A stretch of DNA of 64,000 nt from Propionibacterium sp. oral taxon 192 str. F0372 (GCF_000413315.1 NZ_KE340298.1:1-64000); one strand, 5' to 3'. Positions 33,520 to 42,613 are shown, counted from the stretch's first letter. Translations and numbers: made by a program. The notes: generated by a model from the sequence alone, not told the origin.

Positions 33520-33895
33520 CTCGCCACCGCTTCAGCTGATCCATGTCAGTGCGTGGCCTCTTTGGCCCGCCGCTGCCGATGAACCGGCGCATGTTTCCCA
33601 CACCTGGACAGCTTGATGTTGCGTACCAGTGCTTTCCATCGACCTCTGAGCAATTCAAGAACAGTGGAACCGGGGACACTTCCACACCTACGACATCGCA
33701 CGGTCACAAGGGACCCCGCTGCACCACCAAGATCACCCTCTTGACATTCGTTGCCACGGACTCATGAGACCACGCCCCGCGACGCGGACCAGATGCCCCC
33801 TCCCCGTGATGTACTTGGCCTTAGCCGCGATGGAGTAGCGGCCTTGCGGTCGGGGTGGGGGTAACAGAAATCGGAGGGAAGCAACATCAAGGAGC
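33520..33895. other. stretch without recognisable gene
   Basis: About 375 bases. A 74-codon plus-strand frame at 33543-33767 has no recognisable domain and no good start. I see no terminal inverted repeats. The last bases carry GGAGGG (33873-33878) and AAGGAG (33889-33894), possible ribosome binding sites for the next gene. Confidence 0.4.
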
Positions 33896-35314
33896 ATGAT
33901 GACTCACACATCTAATAAGTGGAAGGTGGCAGCAACAGCCGCGGTCACTGCCGCCCTGTCTCTCGGGCTCGTCTGTGGTACGGCTCAGGCGCGCGCCGAC
34001 ACCGGTTGGCAGACGCTGACAACCACAGAAGCCCGCACAGACAACCCACTGAAAGGCTTCACACCATTCAATGAGAATCTCGACAACAACGCATCCTCCT
34101 TTCCGCACACCATGGAGTGGTTCTACATGCCACTCAACGCTGTGGTGAAGGGAGAACGCAGCTACGACTGGGCAGAGTTCGAGAAGCAGCTCTCCTCTAT
34201 CAAGAGCCGCGGACATCAGGCCGCACTCCGCTTCTATCTCGACTACCCAACCAAGCCCACCGGGGTTCCCGATTACCTCTTGGGACCCGGCGGCGTAGAC
34301 CAGTCACGAAAATACAATTTCTACGACAACAATGGAACCAGCTTCTCCCCCGACTACAACGACCCCAGAATCCAGTCCCTGATCAAGGACTTCGTAGCTG
34401 AGTTCGGCAAGAACTATGACGGAGATCCCCGGATCGGCTACATCACCACCGGCCTCATCGGATTCTGGGGCGAGCAGCACACGTACCCGATGGACGGCAA
34501 GTCACACACAGACAATCCCAACAGCGCACAGTGGATGCCGACCCGTGAGGTGGAACTCTCCTATTACCGGGCGTGGGACGCAGCTTTCAACACCACGAAA
34601 CTCCTGAACAGGAACCCCGGACAGGGCCTGGAGAACATCAAGATTGGCTTCCACGACGATTCTTTCGCAGAATCAACGCTCCCCACCATTGACTGGCACT
34701 TCATGGCCCGGATGGAGGCATACCAGTTGACCGAACGCTGGCAGACCGAGGCAATCGGAGGTGAGGTATATCCGCAAGTCCAACTCTGCGTGTTCAACGA
34801 GCCAACAGACTGCGATCATGCCGAAGACTTCAGTGAAGCCACCAAACAGACTCACGCCACATGGCTCGTGAATCACAAGGCTTTCTCGGAAGGCTACAGC
34901 GGAGCAGCACTCGAGAAAGCAACAAAGGCCCATGCCGCACTGGGATACGACCTCGCGGTCACACAAACCCGCACCGTCGCGACAGACGGAAAAACCCAGG
35001 TCAGCATCCGCCTCACCAACCGAGGCGTCGCCCCCTTCTACTACAACTGGCCACTGGAATTTTCCCTCATCAACCCCCAAGAATCCACCCCTGAATCCGC
35101 GAAAATAGTGACCTCAACCCAAGCCGACGCCAACCTTCCCTCGCTCCTTCCCGGCCAAACCACGGAAGTAACAGCCACTCTCGAAGGAAACAACGGCCTA
35201 GCAGCTCTCCGTATCCCAAACCCCATGGAAGGCGGCGCTCCCCTAAAGTTCGCAAATGCAGAACAGGACACCAAATTCTCAGGGTACCTGATACTGGGCT
35301 CCGTGTCGGCGTAG
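33896..35314 (+). CDS. secreted DUF4832-type protein
   Basis: 472 aa with a signal peptide (basic start, hydrophobic core about 10-30, AQARA cleavage region near residue 33). The body matches DUF4874/DUF4832 proteins: NPLKGFTPF at the start, MEWFYMPLN, SIKSRGHQAALRFYLDYP, then GYITTGLIGFWGEQHTYP and HDDSF. This fits a TIM-barrel glycosidase-like fold followed by a C-terminal beta-sandwich (about 375-472). A role in carbohydrate binding or cleavage is possible but unproven; no catalytic pair can be assigned. Codons are richer in A-ended forms (ACA, GAA, CCA) than in neighbours, suggesting transfer. ATG at 33899 is an alternative start. Confidence 0.82.
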   Translation: MMTHTSNKWKVAATAAVTAALSLGLVCGTAQARADTGWQTLTTTEARTDNPLKGFTPFNENLDNNASSFPHTMEWFYMPLNAVVKGERSYDWAEFEKQLSSIKSRGHQAALRFYLDYPTKPTGVPDYLLGPGGVDQSRKYNFYDNNGTSFSPDYNDPRIQSLIKDFVAEFGKNYDGDPRIGYITTGLIGFWGEQHTYPMDGKSHTDNPNSAQWMPTREVELSYYRAWDAAFNTTKLLNRNPGQGLENIKIGFHDDSFAESTLPTIDWHFMARMEAYQLTERWQTEAIGGEVYPQVQLCVFNEPTDCDHAEDFSEATKQTHATWLVNHKAFSEGYSGAALEKATKAHAALGYDLAVTQTRTVATDGKTQVSIRLTNRGVAPFYYNWPLEFSLINPQESTPESAKIVTSTQADANLPSLLPGQTTEVTATLEGNNGLAALRIPNPMEGGAPLKFANAEQDTKFSGYLILGSVSA

Positions 35315-35737
35315 GCAAGGTGAACTGTCATCCCGGTGGCGGCTGTCAGCTTCAGCAACCCCTGACGTCCCAGCCACCGGAATTGCCTCCCTGACTGATC
35401 TGAGTAGGGTCGGGAGAGAATCGATTGGCCGGTCCTCACCCCGCAACGGGAACTCCTCCTGAACTCTCAAAAGGGACAACAGGGCCGTCACATCAGCGGC
35501 TGACGTGACGAGCATGGCCACCACTTCTCCCGCTACGTGCAGGCAACTGGTGGCCGTTCGCGTCCCGAGAACCGCGACTGCTCGCGGCATCGCCAGCACC
35601 GTGGGGCCCCAGCAACCCACAGCCCCAGCGGCCGACCTCCTTGTTCCCCCCTGAAAGGAAACCCAAGATGACAATGTGACCGTGCACCACGATGGGTAGC
35701 GCCCAGTCACACAGGCAGATTCGACTCAACGATGGAT
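35315..35737. other. intergenic region after the DUF4832 gene
   Basis: About 420 bases without an intact gene, between the convergent DUF4832 gene and trpB2. Apart from a possible dprA-like fragment at 35507-35614 I recognise nothing, and no clear terminator hairpin. Confidence 0.45.
35507..35614 (-). pseudogene. possible dprA core fragment
   Basis: About 35 codons read GPTVLAMPRAVAVLGTRTAT then SCLHVAGEVVAML, which resembles the start of the DprA Rossmann core (VAVVGxRxATxYGxxVAxE). The similarity stops after that. It would be a second scrap of the decayed dprA seen at 31800-32125, but the match is short. Confidence 0.3.
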
Positions 35738-37039
35738 TCAGCCGAGGACACCGCTGTAGGCAGTCAAATCGAGCACCCCGTTGCCCGATAGCCCAATGAC
35801 GATAACCTCACCGCCCCGAGCATCGGTTGTCGCGTAACGAAGGGCACCGGCGATGGCATGGGTCGATTCAGGTGCCGGGATGATGCCCTCGGCACGGGCG
35901 AAGGTGATGCCGGCACGAAAACAGTCCTTCTGCTCGATTGCGGTGGCACCGATTAGCCCCATGTGGACGGCATGGCTGAGCATTGGCGACATGCCGTGAT
36001 AGCGCAGCCCGCTAGCATGGATGGCGGGCGGCACAAAATCGGCACCCAGCGTGTACATCTTCAGCTTGGGGGTCAGGCCGGCAACATCACCGAAGTCGTA
36101 GCGGTATTCGCCCTTGGTGATTGATGGACAGGCCGCAGGTTCGCAGGCCACGAAACGGGTTGTGGTCCCCTCGCGCAGATTCTGACCCAGCAGCGGGAAC
36201 ATCAGCCCTGCAGCATTCGAGCCGCCGCCCGCGCAACCGAAGACCACATCAGCCTGCTCCTCACCGGCTTGTGTCAACTGGGCGAGCACTTCCTGGCCGA
36301 TGACGCTCTGGTGCAGCATGACGTGGTTGAGCACCGACCCGAGAGCGTAGTTCGTCTTTGGGTCGCGCATAGCCACTTCGACCGCCTCCGAGATGGCCAT
36401 GCCAAGGGAACCGGTGGTGTCCGGAAACTCAGCGCGCATGCGCCGTCCGGCCTCAGTCAATTCGGAGGGAGAGGCATGACAGCTCGATCCGTAGACCTCC
36501 ATCTGCATGTGCCGGTAGGGCTTCTGCTCGTAAGAGGATCTCACCTGCCAAGTCTCAGACTCCAACCCGAACAGTGCGCAGGCGAAGGCCAAGGAGGCTC
36601 CCCATTGCCCGGCACCGGTCTCAGTGGTGAGCCGTTCGATGCCCTCCAGCTTGTTGAAATAGGCTTGTGGCACGGCCGAGTTTGGTTTGTGCGAACCCGT
36701 GGGCGACACGCCCTCATACTTGTAGTAGATCTTTGCCTTGGTACCGATGGCCCGCTCCAAGCGCTTGGCTCTGTGCAGTGGCGAGGGGCGCCACAGCGAG
36801 TAAACCTCACGCACTGCCTGCGGAATCTCGATGAATCGCTCGGTGGAGATCTCTTGGGTGATCAGCGACATCGGGAACAACGCGGCCAAGTCCTCTGGGA
36901 TCAACGGTTCATCGGTGGCCGGGTTGAGTGCCGGTGGCGTGGGTTCGGGAAAATCAGCATTCAGGTTGTACCAGTGGGTCGCGACCTGAGAGGAGACCTC
37001 AATGTCGATGGGCACAATGCCTGTTGTTGACTCGGTCAC
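35738..37039 (-). CDS. TrpB2-type tryptophan synthase beta chain
   Basis: 433-aa PLP enzyme of the TrpB2 subgroup, which condenses indole (or a related donor) with serine without a TrpA partner. The PLP lysine is Lys118 in GSHKPNSA, the phosphate-binding loop is GCAGGGSNAAG, and the C-terminal cofactor contact is SGNG. The N terminus is longer than in TrpB1, as expected for this group. GTG start with AAGGAG. No trpA or other trp gene is close, so salvage of free indole is a reasonable guess. Confidence 0.9.
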   Translation of the reverse strand: MTESTTGIVPIDIEVSSQVATHWYNLNADFPEPTPPALNPATDEPLIPEDLAALFPMSLITQEISTERFIEIPQAVREVYSLWRPSPLHRAKRLERAIGTKAKIYYKYEGVSPTGSHKPNSAVPQAYFNKLEGIERLTTETGAGQWGASLAFACALFGLESETWQVRSSYEQKPYRHMQMEVYGSSCHASPSELTEAGRRMRAEFPDTTGSLGMAISEAVEVAMRDPKTNYALGSVLNHVMLHQSVIGQEVLAQLTQAGEEQADVVFGCAGGGSNAAGLMFPLLGQNLREGTTTRFVACEPAACPSITKGEYRYDFGDVAGLTPKLKMYTLGADFVPPAIHASGLRYHGMSPMLSHAVHMGLIGATAIEQKDCFRAGITFARAEGIIPAPESTHAIAGALRYATTDARGGEVIVIGLSGNGVLDLTAYSGVLG

Positions 37040-37186
37040 TTCGACTCCTTCTGGTGAATGGGTGGGTTTCCCGGGTAACCGAGCGTCGCCGCACCGGCCG
37101 CCGTCAGTCTAGCGAGGACCCTACCCGTCGAGGAGCGTATCAAAGCCGACGACAGGCAGCATCGCATTGATTCTCACGAGAACCAC

Positions 37187-38314
37187 TCAGCGCTGGATCT
37201 GCCAGGATCCATCGAGACGACGCCTCACCAGGCCACGGGCTTCCAACTCGGCCAATCCGGCCATCACCTCCTGGATACCCATGCATCGAATGACAGCCAG
37301 TTCCGCCGAGGTGACTCCCCCGCGGGCAGGCATCGCCTCACGAATGCCCGTCAACCGGGCATCCAACCCGTCAAGGGCTCTGGCGACTCCCCTGATCTCC
37401 AGCATAGGCGCGCGCCCCATCGGGGCAAGAACGGCCGCCACGTCCCGCGCATCGGTCACCAGCACCGCTTTGCCGTCCCTGATCATCTGATGGCATCCGG
37501 TCGAAGAGCTGGAATGCACCGAACCTGGAACCGCCATGACCGGTCGGGACAACTCGATGGCCCAGCTCGTGGTGTTCCTGGCCCCTGATCGCATCGCTGC
37601 CTCCACCACGACGACACCTTGGCCCAATGCCGCGATGAGCCTGTTGCGGGCCAGGAAATCCATGCGATGGCATCTCACCCCCGGCGCTGCCTCGGAGATC
37701 GCCACGTGTTCGGCGCGAATCGCCTCGAACAAGTTGTGGTTGCCCCGCGGATAGGGTTCGTCCAGCCCACCTGCGTAGACACCGACGGTCGTTCCTCCGG
37801 CCGCTATCGCCCCGCGGTGGGCGGCCGCATCAATTCCGTAGGCACCTCCGGAGATAATGACATGCGCCCCGAACTCCTGACATGCTAGGCGATACGTCAT
37901 GTCGGTGGCTATCGCCTCGCCATAGCGAGTCGCAGCACGAGCGCCAACGACAGCCACCCTAGGCCGACTGTCGATGAGCAGGTAAGGATCGCCTGCAACC
38001 CACAGCCCCAGTGGCGCCCCGCCCATGTCGTTCACCTGACCACAGTTGTCTAGGTCGGACAGGACTGACGGGAAGCATTCGTCGCCGGGAATCAGGAACT
38101 CCAGGCCACAATTTTCGGCGCGCTGCGCAAGATCTTCTTCGTCGGTCTCAATAGCCCGCGCCGACCACGGTGTTCTTCCCCCGCCGTGTCTCAGAGCAGC
38201 CACCGCTTCGGGAGCCGGGTGTTCCTGGAGCAGCCCGACGATGCGACGGTCTCCCGGTGTACAGGCCGCCGACAGCACCGCCCGTGCCCGGTGTTCCTCA
38301 TCCCAGACCGTCAT
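37187..38314 (-). CDS. dprA: DNA-processing protein DprA
   Basis: Loads RecA on incoming single-stranded DNA during natural transformation. 375 aa from the ATG at 38312-38314. The Rossmann-like core (about 115-290) includes RVAVVGARAATRYGE, SGGAYGIDAAAH, and FLARNRLIAALG. An N-terminal helical region precedes it and a winged-helix-like C-terminal domain (about 320-375) follows. The start overlaps the comM stop (ATGA). The dprA remnant at 31800-32125 is a second, decayed relative. Confidence 0.94.
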   Translation of the reverse strand: MTVWDEEHRARAVLSAACTPGDRRIVGLLQEHPAPEAVAALRHGGGRTPWSARAIETDEEDLAQRAENCGLEFLIPGDECFPSVLSDLDNCGQVNDMGGAPLGLWVAGDPYLLIDSRPRVAVVGARAATRYGEAIATDMTYRLACQEFGAHVIISGGAYGIDAAAHRGAIAAGGTTVGVYAGGLDEPYPRGNHNLFEAIRAEHVAISEAAPGVRCHRMDFLARNRLIAALGQGVVVVEAAMRSGARNTTSWAIELSRPVMAVPGSVHSSSSTGCHQMIRDGKAVLVTDARDVAAVLAPMGRAPMLEIRGVARALDGLDARLTGIREAMPARGGVTSAELAVIRCMGIQEVMAGLAELEARGLVRRRLDGSWQIQR

Positions 38315-39834
38315 GCTGCAGCCCTCCATTCATCTTGGCGCAGGCTGAGGGCACCGGCAAGATCTTCACGATCGGGGACCTGTCTGCCCGCAAGATCGGC
38401 CAGCGTCCACGCGAGCCTGACCACTTTGTCGTATCCCCGGGCACTCAGTCTGCCCTGCCTCATCGCATCGTCAAGAAGTTCAGTTCCTTGTGGTCGAGGC
38501 ATACGACGCAGTACCGAACCTGGTACCTCCGCATTGGTGCGACATTTCACCGGGGTGAGTCTGACCGACATTCGTTCTCGGGCCTCGGCCACTCGCTGTG
38601 CAACGACGGCCGTCGGGTCTCCGGACAGTGAGTCGACCAGACCCGCCAGATTGGGCATCAGCCGCAGATGGATGTCGATCCGGTCGAGGATCGGGCCGCT
38701 GAGCCGGTCGTTGTAGCGGCGAATGCTCATCGGCGCACAGGTGCATCGCCCACCTGGGACACCGCTCATCCCGCATGGACAGGGATTGGCCGCAAGAACT
38801 AGCTGAAACCGAGCCGGGTAGCGAACTTGAGCATTAGCCCGTGCGATCGTGACCTCACCGGTCTCCAGGGGCGTTCGCAACGCTTCCAGTACTCGGGGGC
38901 TGAACTCTGGCGCCTCGTCCAGAAAGAGCACTCCTCGATGGGCCAGGGAAATCGCCCCCGGAGATGCGACCCGGGAGCCGCCGCCGACCATGGCAGCCAT
39001 CGATGCATTGTGGTGCGGGTTCGAGAAGGGCGGGGTGCGCACCAACCCACCGCCCACCTCAATGCCTGCCAAGGACCGGACCGCTGAGACCTCGAGAGCC
39101 GATTCATCGTCCAACGCTGGCAGCAAACCAGGAAGACGCTGGGCCAACATCGATTTGCCCACACCTGGTGCCCCATGCAAGAACACGTGATGACCGCCAG
39201 CCGCAGCAACCTCCAGCGCCCAGCAGGCTTCTGGTTGCCCCTTCACTTCGCACAGGTCACCAACCAGACGCTGTGCCGGAACATCGACCGTATCCTGCGG
39301 CATGGACCTTGCCAGGACGGGACGACCATGCAGCACCTCAACCAGATCGGCGAGATCGGCCACCGGCCACACGGTCACTCCCTCCACGAGACTGGCCTCG
39401 CGGTACTGCACTGCCGGTACCACGGCGGTGTCAAAACCCACCCGCCGAGCAGCAAGAACTCCCGGCAAGATTCCCCGCACCGGTCTGGTGCATCCGTCAA
39501 GACCCAGTTCTCCCATGAACACACACCGCCGACCCACATCGCCAGGAGCCTTCTCGTCGGCCATAAGCACCGCAGCAACGATCGCCAAATCATAATGTGA
39601 ACCAGATTTCGGCAGCCAAGCCGGAGTGAGGTTGATGGTGAGTAGCTGGGAAGGCCAGCCGAGACCTGCCCCGGCAAATGCGGCACGACATCTGTCACGG
39701 GCCTCGTAGAGGGCGGTATCGGGAAGCCCAACCATCACTACCCGCGGCAAGCCACTGGTGATGGAGGCCTCGACCTCCACCGGGCGAGCATCCATCCCGA
39801 GCAGGGCAACAGACCAAGCCGATGATGTGGTCAT
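38311..39834 (-). CDS. comM: ComM-family Mg-chelatase-like ATPase
   Basis: 507 aa from the ATG at 39834. AAA+ helicase family member that promotes branch migration during transformation in other bacteria. An N-terminal Lon-like domain (about 5-165) is followed by a Walker A in HGAPGVGKSMLAQRLP and Walker B LFLDEAPEF. The C-terminal segment contains AANPCPCGMSG and a helical tail. Both ends overlap neighbours by ATGA, so yraN-comM-dprA form one translational unit. An upstream in-frame ATG overlaps yraN and is not needed. Confidence 0.93.
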   Translation of the reverse strand: MTTSSAWSVALLGMDARPVEVEASITSGLPRVVMVGLPDTALYEARDRCRAAFAGAGLGWPSQLLTINLTPAWLPKSGSHYDLAIVAAVLMADEKAPGDVGRRCVFMGELGLDGCTRPVRGILPGVLAARRVGFDTAVVPAVQYREASLVEGVTVWPVADLADLVEVLHGRPVLARSMPQDTVDVPAQRLVGDLCEVKGQPEACWALEVAAAGGHHVFLHGAPGVGKSMLAQRLPGLLPALDDESALEVSAVRSLAGIEVGGGLVRTPPFSNPHHNASMAAMVGGGSRVASPGAISLAHRGVLFLDEAPEFSPRVLEALRTPLETGEVTIARANAQVRYPARFQLVLAANPCPCGMSGVPGGRCTCAPMSIRRYNDRLSGPILDRIDIHLRLMPNLAGLVDSLSGDPTAVVAQRVAEARERMSVRLTPVKCRTNAEVPGSVLRRMPRPQGTELLDDAMRQGRLSARGYDKVVRLAWTLADLAGRQVPDREDLAGALSLRQDEWRAAA

Positions 39835-40196
39835 GCGACACCGGCCAGATGGGTCATGTTGGCAGCCAGACCAGGGCGCTTGAGTATCCCGATGGCGTCC
39901 ACCCGCAGGTCGGATAGTTCCAGCCCGCATTCCGAACGCCACCGGCAAGCCAGACGTCGCAGCCGCGCAATCTTCGCCGAGGTAATGGCCTCCAGGGGAT
40001 CTCCGTATCCGACACCGTGGCGGGTCTTGACCTCAATGATGACCCCGATGGGTGGCGATCCGTGCACCGGCTCAAGGGCCACCAGATCAATCTCCCCCGC
40101 ACTACAACGCCAGTTGCGCTCCACAATTTGCCAGCCGAGCCGCTCAAGGTACTCTGCGGCGAGATCTTCTCCCCATGTTCCGAACGACTTGCCCAT
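39831..40196 (-). CDS. YraN/UPF0102 family endonuclease-like protein
   Basis: 121-aa small protein with the restriction-endonuclease-like fold: GEDLAAEYLERLGW at the start, then the active-site-like AGEIDLVALE and IIEVKTRHGVGYG. The family is often next to dprA/comM or rnhB, as here; its exact role is unknown. ATG has AAGGAGG 8 bases upstream. Confidence 0.9.
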   Translation of the reverse strand: MGKSFGTWGEDLAAEYLERLGWQIVERNWRCSAGEIDLVALEPVHGSPPIGVIIEVKTRHGVGYGDPLEAITSAKIARLRRLACRWRSECGLELSDLRVDAIGILKRPGLAANMTHLAGVA

Positions 40197-40253
40197 CTCG
40201 TCGACCTCCTTCGTCGAGGAGATATATGGGCGGTATGGGTGAAAACGTTCAGG

Positions 40254-40262
40254 TTATCCACA
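40254..40262 (+). promoter_or_regulatory. DnaA-box-like site
   Basis: TTATCCACA, an exact match to the DnaA box consensus, in the 91-base gap between DUF2469 and yraN. A single box is not an origin. It could tie the yraN-comM-dprA genes to DnaA, or be chance. Confidence 0.3.
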
Positions 40263-40287
40263 ACAGGTCATCTCGGGACCGGATGAA

Positions 40288-40599
40288 TCACTCCCGGTCC
40301 GGGACCTCCAATTCGCGGTGCTGGATTTCCTCAATGGACACATCCCGGAAGGTCAGTACCTTGGCCGACTTCACGAAACGAGCGGGACGGTACATGTCCC
40401 ATACCCAAGCATCCCCCATGGACACTTCGTAGTAGACGTCCCCGCCCTCGGTGCGCACCTTGAGATCGACCGCATTACAGAGGTAGAAGCGTCGTTCCGT
40501 CTCCACTGCGTAGGTGAAGATATCGACGACGTCCTTGTACTCGCGGTACAGGTCGAGTTCAAGCCTGGCCTCGTAGGCCTCGAGATCATCGGCGCTCAT
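40288..40599 (-). CDS. DUF2469 protein
   Basis: 103-aa acidic protein conserved in actinobacteria and nearly always found between rnhB and yraN, as here. It begins MSADDLEAYEARLELDLYRE, with FTYAVETERRFYLCN in the middle. No catalytic motif is known. The start overlaps the rnhB stop (ATGA). Function unknown. Confidence 0.92.
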   Translation of the reverse strand: MSADDLEAYEARLELDLYREYKDVVDIFTYAVETERRFYLCNAVDLKVRTEGGDVYYEVSMGDAWVWDMYRPARFVKSAKVLTFRDVSIEEIQHRELEVPDRE

Positions 40600-41231
40600 G
40601 ATGGCTCAACTCTAGCCGCTCGGCGCACGTTGTCGTACGACATGCGGTGGATCGGGGTGGGGCCCAGGGATTCAAGGGCCTTCTGGTGGGCCGCGGTGGC
40701 ATACCCTTTGTGCACGGCAAAACCGTAACCAGGCCACTGCCGGTCCTGGTCAATCATCCAGCGGTCCCTGGTCACCTTCGCAAGGATCGATGCCGCGCTG
40801 ACGCAGGCTGCGACTTGGTCACCCTTCCAGATCGCGAGCCCAGGGACATCAAGTCCGGTGACAGGAAAACCATCGGTGATAACGAAAGAGGGTCTAGGTT
40901 CTAGCCTGAGCAGGACCCTGCGCAACCCCTGCACATCGGCTTCCTGCATCCCTAGCTCATCGCATTCCTGGTTGGTGATGAACACCACCGACCAAGCGAT
41001 CGCCGATTCAATGATCCGGTCATGAAGTCGTTCACGGGTTGCGACACTCAGCTTCTTCGAATCGTCCAGTCCCTCAATAGGATGTTCTGGGTCCAAAATC
41101 ACTGCCGCCGCGACGAGCGGGCCTGCACAGGCACCCCGCCCCGCCTCATCGGCGCCGGCCACCAGGGAAAAACCCGCCTGAACAAGGGCACGTTCGTATC
41201 CGTGAGCTCCTGGGCCGGGTCTAATGCTCAT
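40596..41231 (-). CDS. rnhB: ribonuclease HII
   Basis: 211-aa enzyme that nicks the RNA strand of RNA-DNA hybrids and removes misinserted ribonucleotides. The signature ADEAGRGACAGPLVAAAV near residue 27 contains the Asp-Glu-x-Gly-Arg-Gly motif. A further catalytic Asp is likely in VITDGFPV. Linked by ATGA overlaps to lepB upstream and DUF2469 downstream. Confidence 0.95.
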   Translation of the reverse strand: MSIRPGPGAHGYERALVQAGFSLVAGADEAGRGACAGPLVAAAVILDPEHPIEGLDDSKKLSVATRERLHDRIIESAIAWSVVFITNQECDELGMQEADVQGLRRVLLRLEPRPSFVITDGFPVTGLDVPGLAIWKGDQVAACVSAASILAKVTRDRWMIDQDRQWPGYGFAVHKGYATAAHQKALESLGPTPIHRMSYDNVRRAARVEPS

Positions 41232-42010
41232 CGCGAGCAGGTTCCCTCCCCGAGGACGGGAGCGGCCGGGGCCTCTCCTGCGTCGGGGACCCCGGCGAAG
41301 CCGGATGGGGTCTTCAAAGTCGTCATCCTGTCAAATGGCAGGATGATTGCCTTGACCGGGCCAACGACGTTGTCGGTCGGCACAAAGCCCATCGAACCTG
41401 GTGGGCTGCCGCTGACCGGCGTCTGACACAAGTGAAGCCGAGAATCCCCGGAACGGTCTCGATGGTCCCCCATGACGAATAAGGAATTGACTGGGACGAT
41501 GACATCGAAGGGCGTGTCCGAGGGATCGACCATTGTTCCGGTGGAATCGGTATAGAGATATTCCTCGACGAGTTCAACGTCGTTGACGGTGATGTTCCCA
41601 TTCTGATTGCAGCACACGACATGATCACCAGGCAGCCCGATGATGCGCTTCACCAAGTATCCCTTCGAGGAATCCGGCAACAGGCCGATCCTTTCCAAGG
41701 CACCACGCACGGCATTGGTCTGAGTCGGTTGGGGACCCATCCACTGGCCGTTCGGATCCTCGAAGACGATAACGTCGCCACGTTGGTGGTCAACCATCCG
41801 CATTGCGGTGATCCGGTCACCCTGTTTGAGAGTGTTCTCCATGGACCCACTGGGCACCTCGAAGATCTGGAAGACGAAAATCCGTAACAGAGCAGTCAGG
41901 ACCAAGGCTATGACCCCCGCGATGGCAACCTCACCGACGAACCCCAATCCACTACGCAGCGGACCTCTCTTACGGGAGCTGGGGGTTGTCATCTCCTGGT
42001 CTTCGCTCAT
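41228..42010 (-). CDS. lepB: signal peptidase I
   Basis: Membrane serine protease that removes Sec and Tat signal peptides. 260 aa from the ATG at 42008-42010, which has GGAGG upstream. One N-terminal membrane helix lies at about 25-48. The catalytic dyad is Ser56 in PSGSMENTL and Lys121 in VKRIIGLPGD; box E GDHRDRSGDSR is present. rplS-lepB-rnhB is a common actinobacterial order. The open frame further upstream is not part of the gene. Confidence 0.95.
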   Translation of the reverse strand: MSEDQEMTTPSSRKRGPLRSGLGFVGEVAIAGVIALVLTALLRIFVFQIFEVPSGSMENTLKQGDRITAMRMVDHQRGDVIVFEDPNGQWMGPQPTQTNAVRGALERIGLLPDSSKGYLVKRIIGLPGDHVVCCNQNGNITVNDVELVEEYLYTDSTGTMVDPSDTPFDVIVPVNSLFVMGDHRDRSGDSRLHLCQTPVSGSPPGSMGFVPTDNVVGPVKAIILPFDRMTTLKTPSGFAGVPDAGEAPAAPVLGEGTCSR

Positions 42011-42054
42011 CCGTCCTCCTTCGCGCCCGGCCAATCTTACGTCTTGGTCCACAC

Positions 42055-42094
42055 ATAAACCGGGCCCCGGCGCCGTGATGGCAACCGGAGCCCG
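42055..42094 (-). terminator. hairpin after rplS
   Basis: On the minus strand a 10-bp GC-rich stem (42061-42070 pairing with 42085-42094) is followed by GTTTATG. It lies just after the rplS stop and before lepB. The T-tract is weak, so it may only attenuate read-through into lepB. Confidence 0.5.
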
Positions 42095-42110
42095 ACCCTG
42101 CGTGCGGCGA

Positions 42111-42455
42111 TCAGCGACGCTCCTTGATCTTGGCGGCCTTTCCGTGCAGCCCGCGCAGGTAGTACAGCTTGGCGCGACGCACATCACCACGACGCTCGAC
42201 TTCGATCTTCTCGATGATCGGCGAGTGCAGCGGGAAAGTACGCTCCACCCCGGTGCCGTAGGACACCTTGCGGACGGTGAAGGCCTCGGAGACACCGGAC
42301 CCGTTGCGGGCGATCACCACACCGGCAAATACCTGGATACGGGACTTGTTGCCCTCGACAACGCGTACGTGCACCCGCACGGAATCGCCAGGACGGAACT
42401 CCGGAACCTCGGCACGGTAGGAGGCCTTGCCGAGTTCGGCGATAACAGGATTCAT
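42111..42455 (-). CDS. rplS: 50S ribosomal protein L19
   Basis: 114-aa L19, with [20 protein letters not shown] and the C-terminal [20 protein letters not shown]. It is located at the 30S-50S interface. In most bacteria rplS directly follows trmD; here sdhC-A-B lie between them, and rplS appears to have its own promoter. Confidence 0.97.
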   Translation of the reverse strand: MNPVIAELGKASYRAEVPEFRPGDSVRVHVRVVEGNKSRIQVFAGVVIARNGSGVSEAFTVRKVSYGTGVERTFPLHSPIIEKIEVERRGDVRRAKLYYLRGLHGKAAKIKERR

Positions 42456-42561
42456 GTCAGTTCCTCGTCAGTGCCACAGGTCACCTCGGGTCGGTGTCGG
42501 TCAAATGGCCCAGCCCCGGACGATCCCCCTGTGGCAGGAACCGGAACAGAGCAACTTGGCA

Positions 42562-42591
42562 AGTATGCCATACGATGCCCGGCCAAGTCGA
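42562..42591 (-). promoter_or_regulatory. rplS promoter
   Basis: TCGACT (42586-42591) and CATACT (42562-42567) on the minus strand, 18 bases apart, give a plausible promoter with a leader of about 100 nt before rplS. It lies after the sdhB terminator hairpin, so rplS can be expressed independently of sdh. Confidence 0.4.
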
Positions 42592-42613
42592 TTCCGGAAT
42601 TGCCAAGCACAGC

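Noticed and set aside
33268-33767. Transposase or toxin-antitoxin genes in the island
   Set aside because: The small frames here show no DDE motif, terminal repeats or known toxin fold.
31390-37187. Attachment-site repeat of the tRNA-Leu 3' end
   Set aside because: The best partial match in the next 6 kb is about ten bases, near 36885 inside trpB2, too short to count.
40254-40262. Replication origin
   Set aside because: A single DnaA box without dnaA, dnaN or an AT-rich unwinding region nearby.
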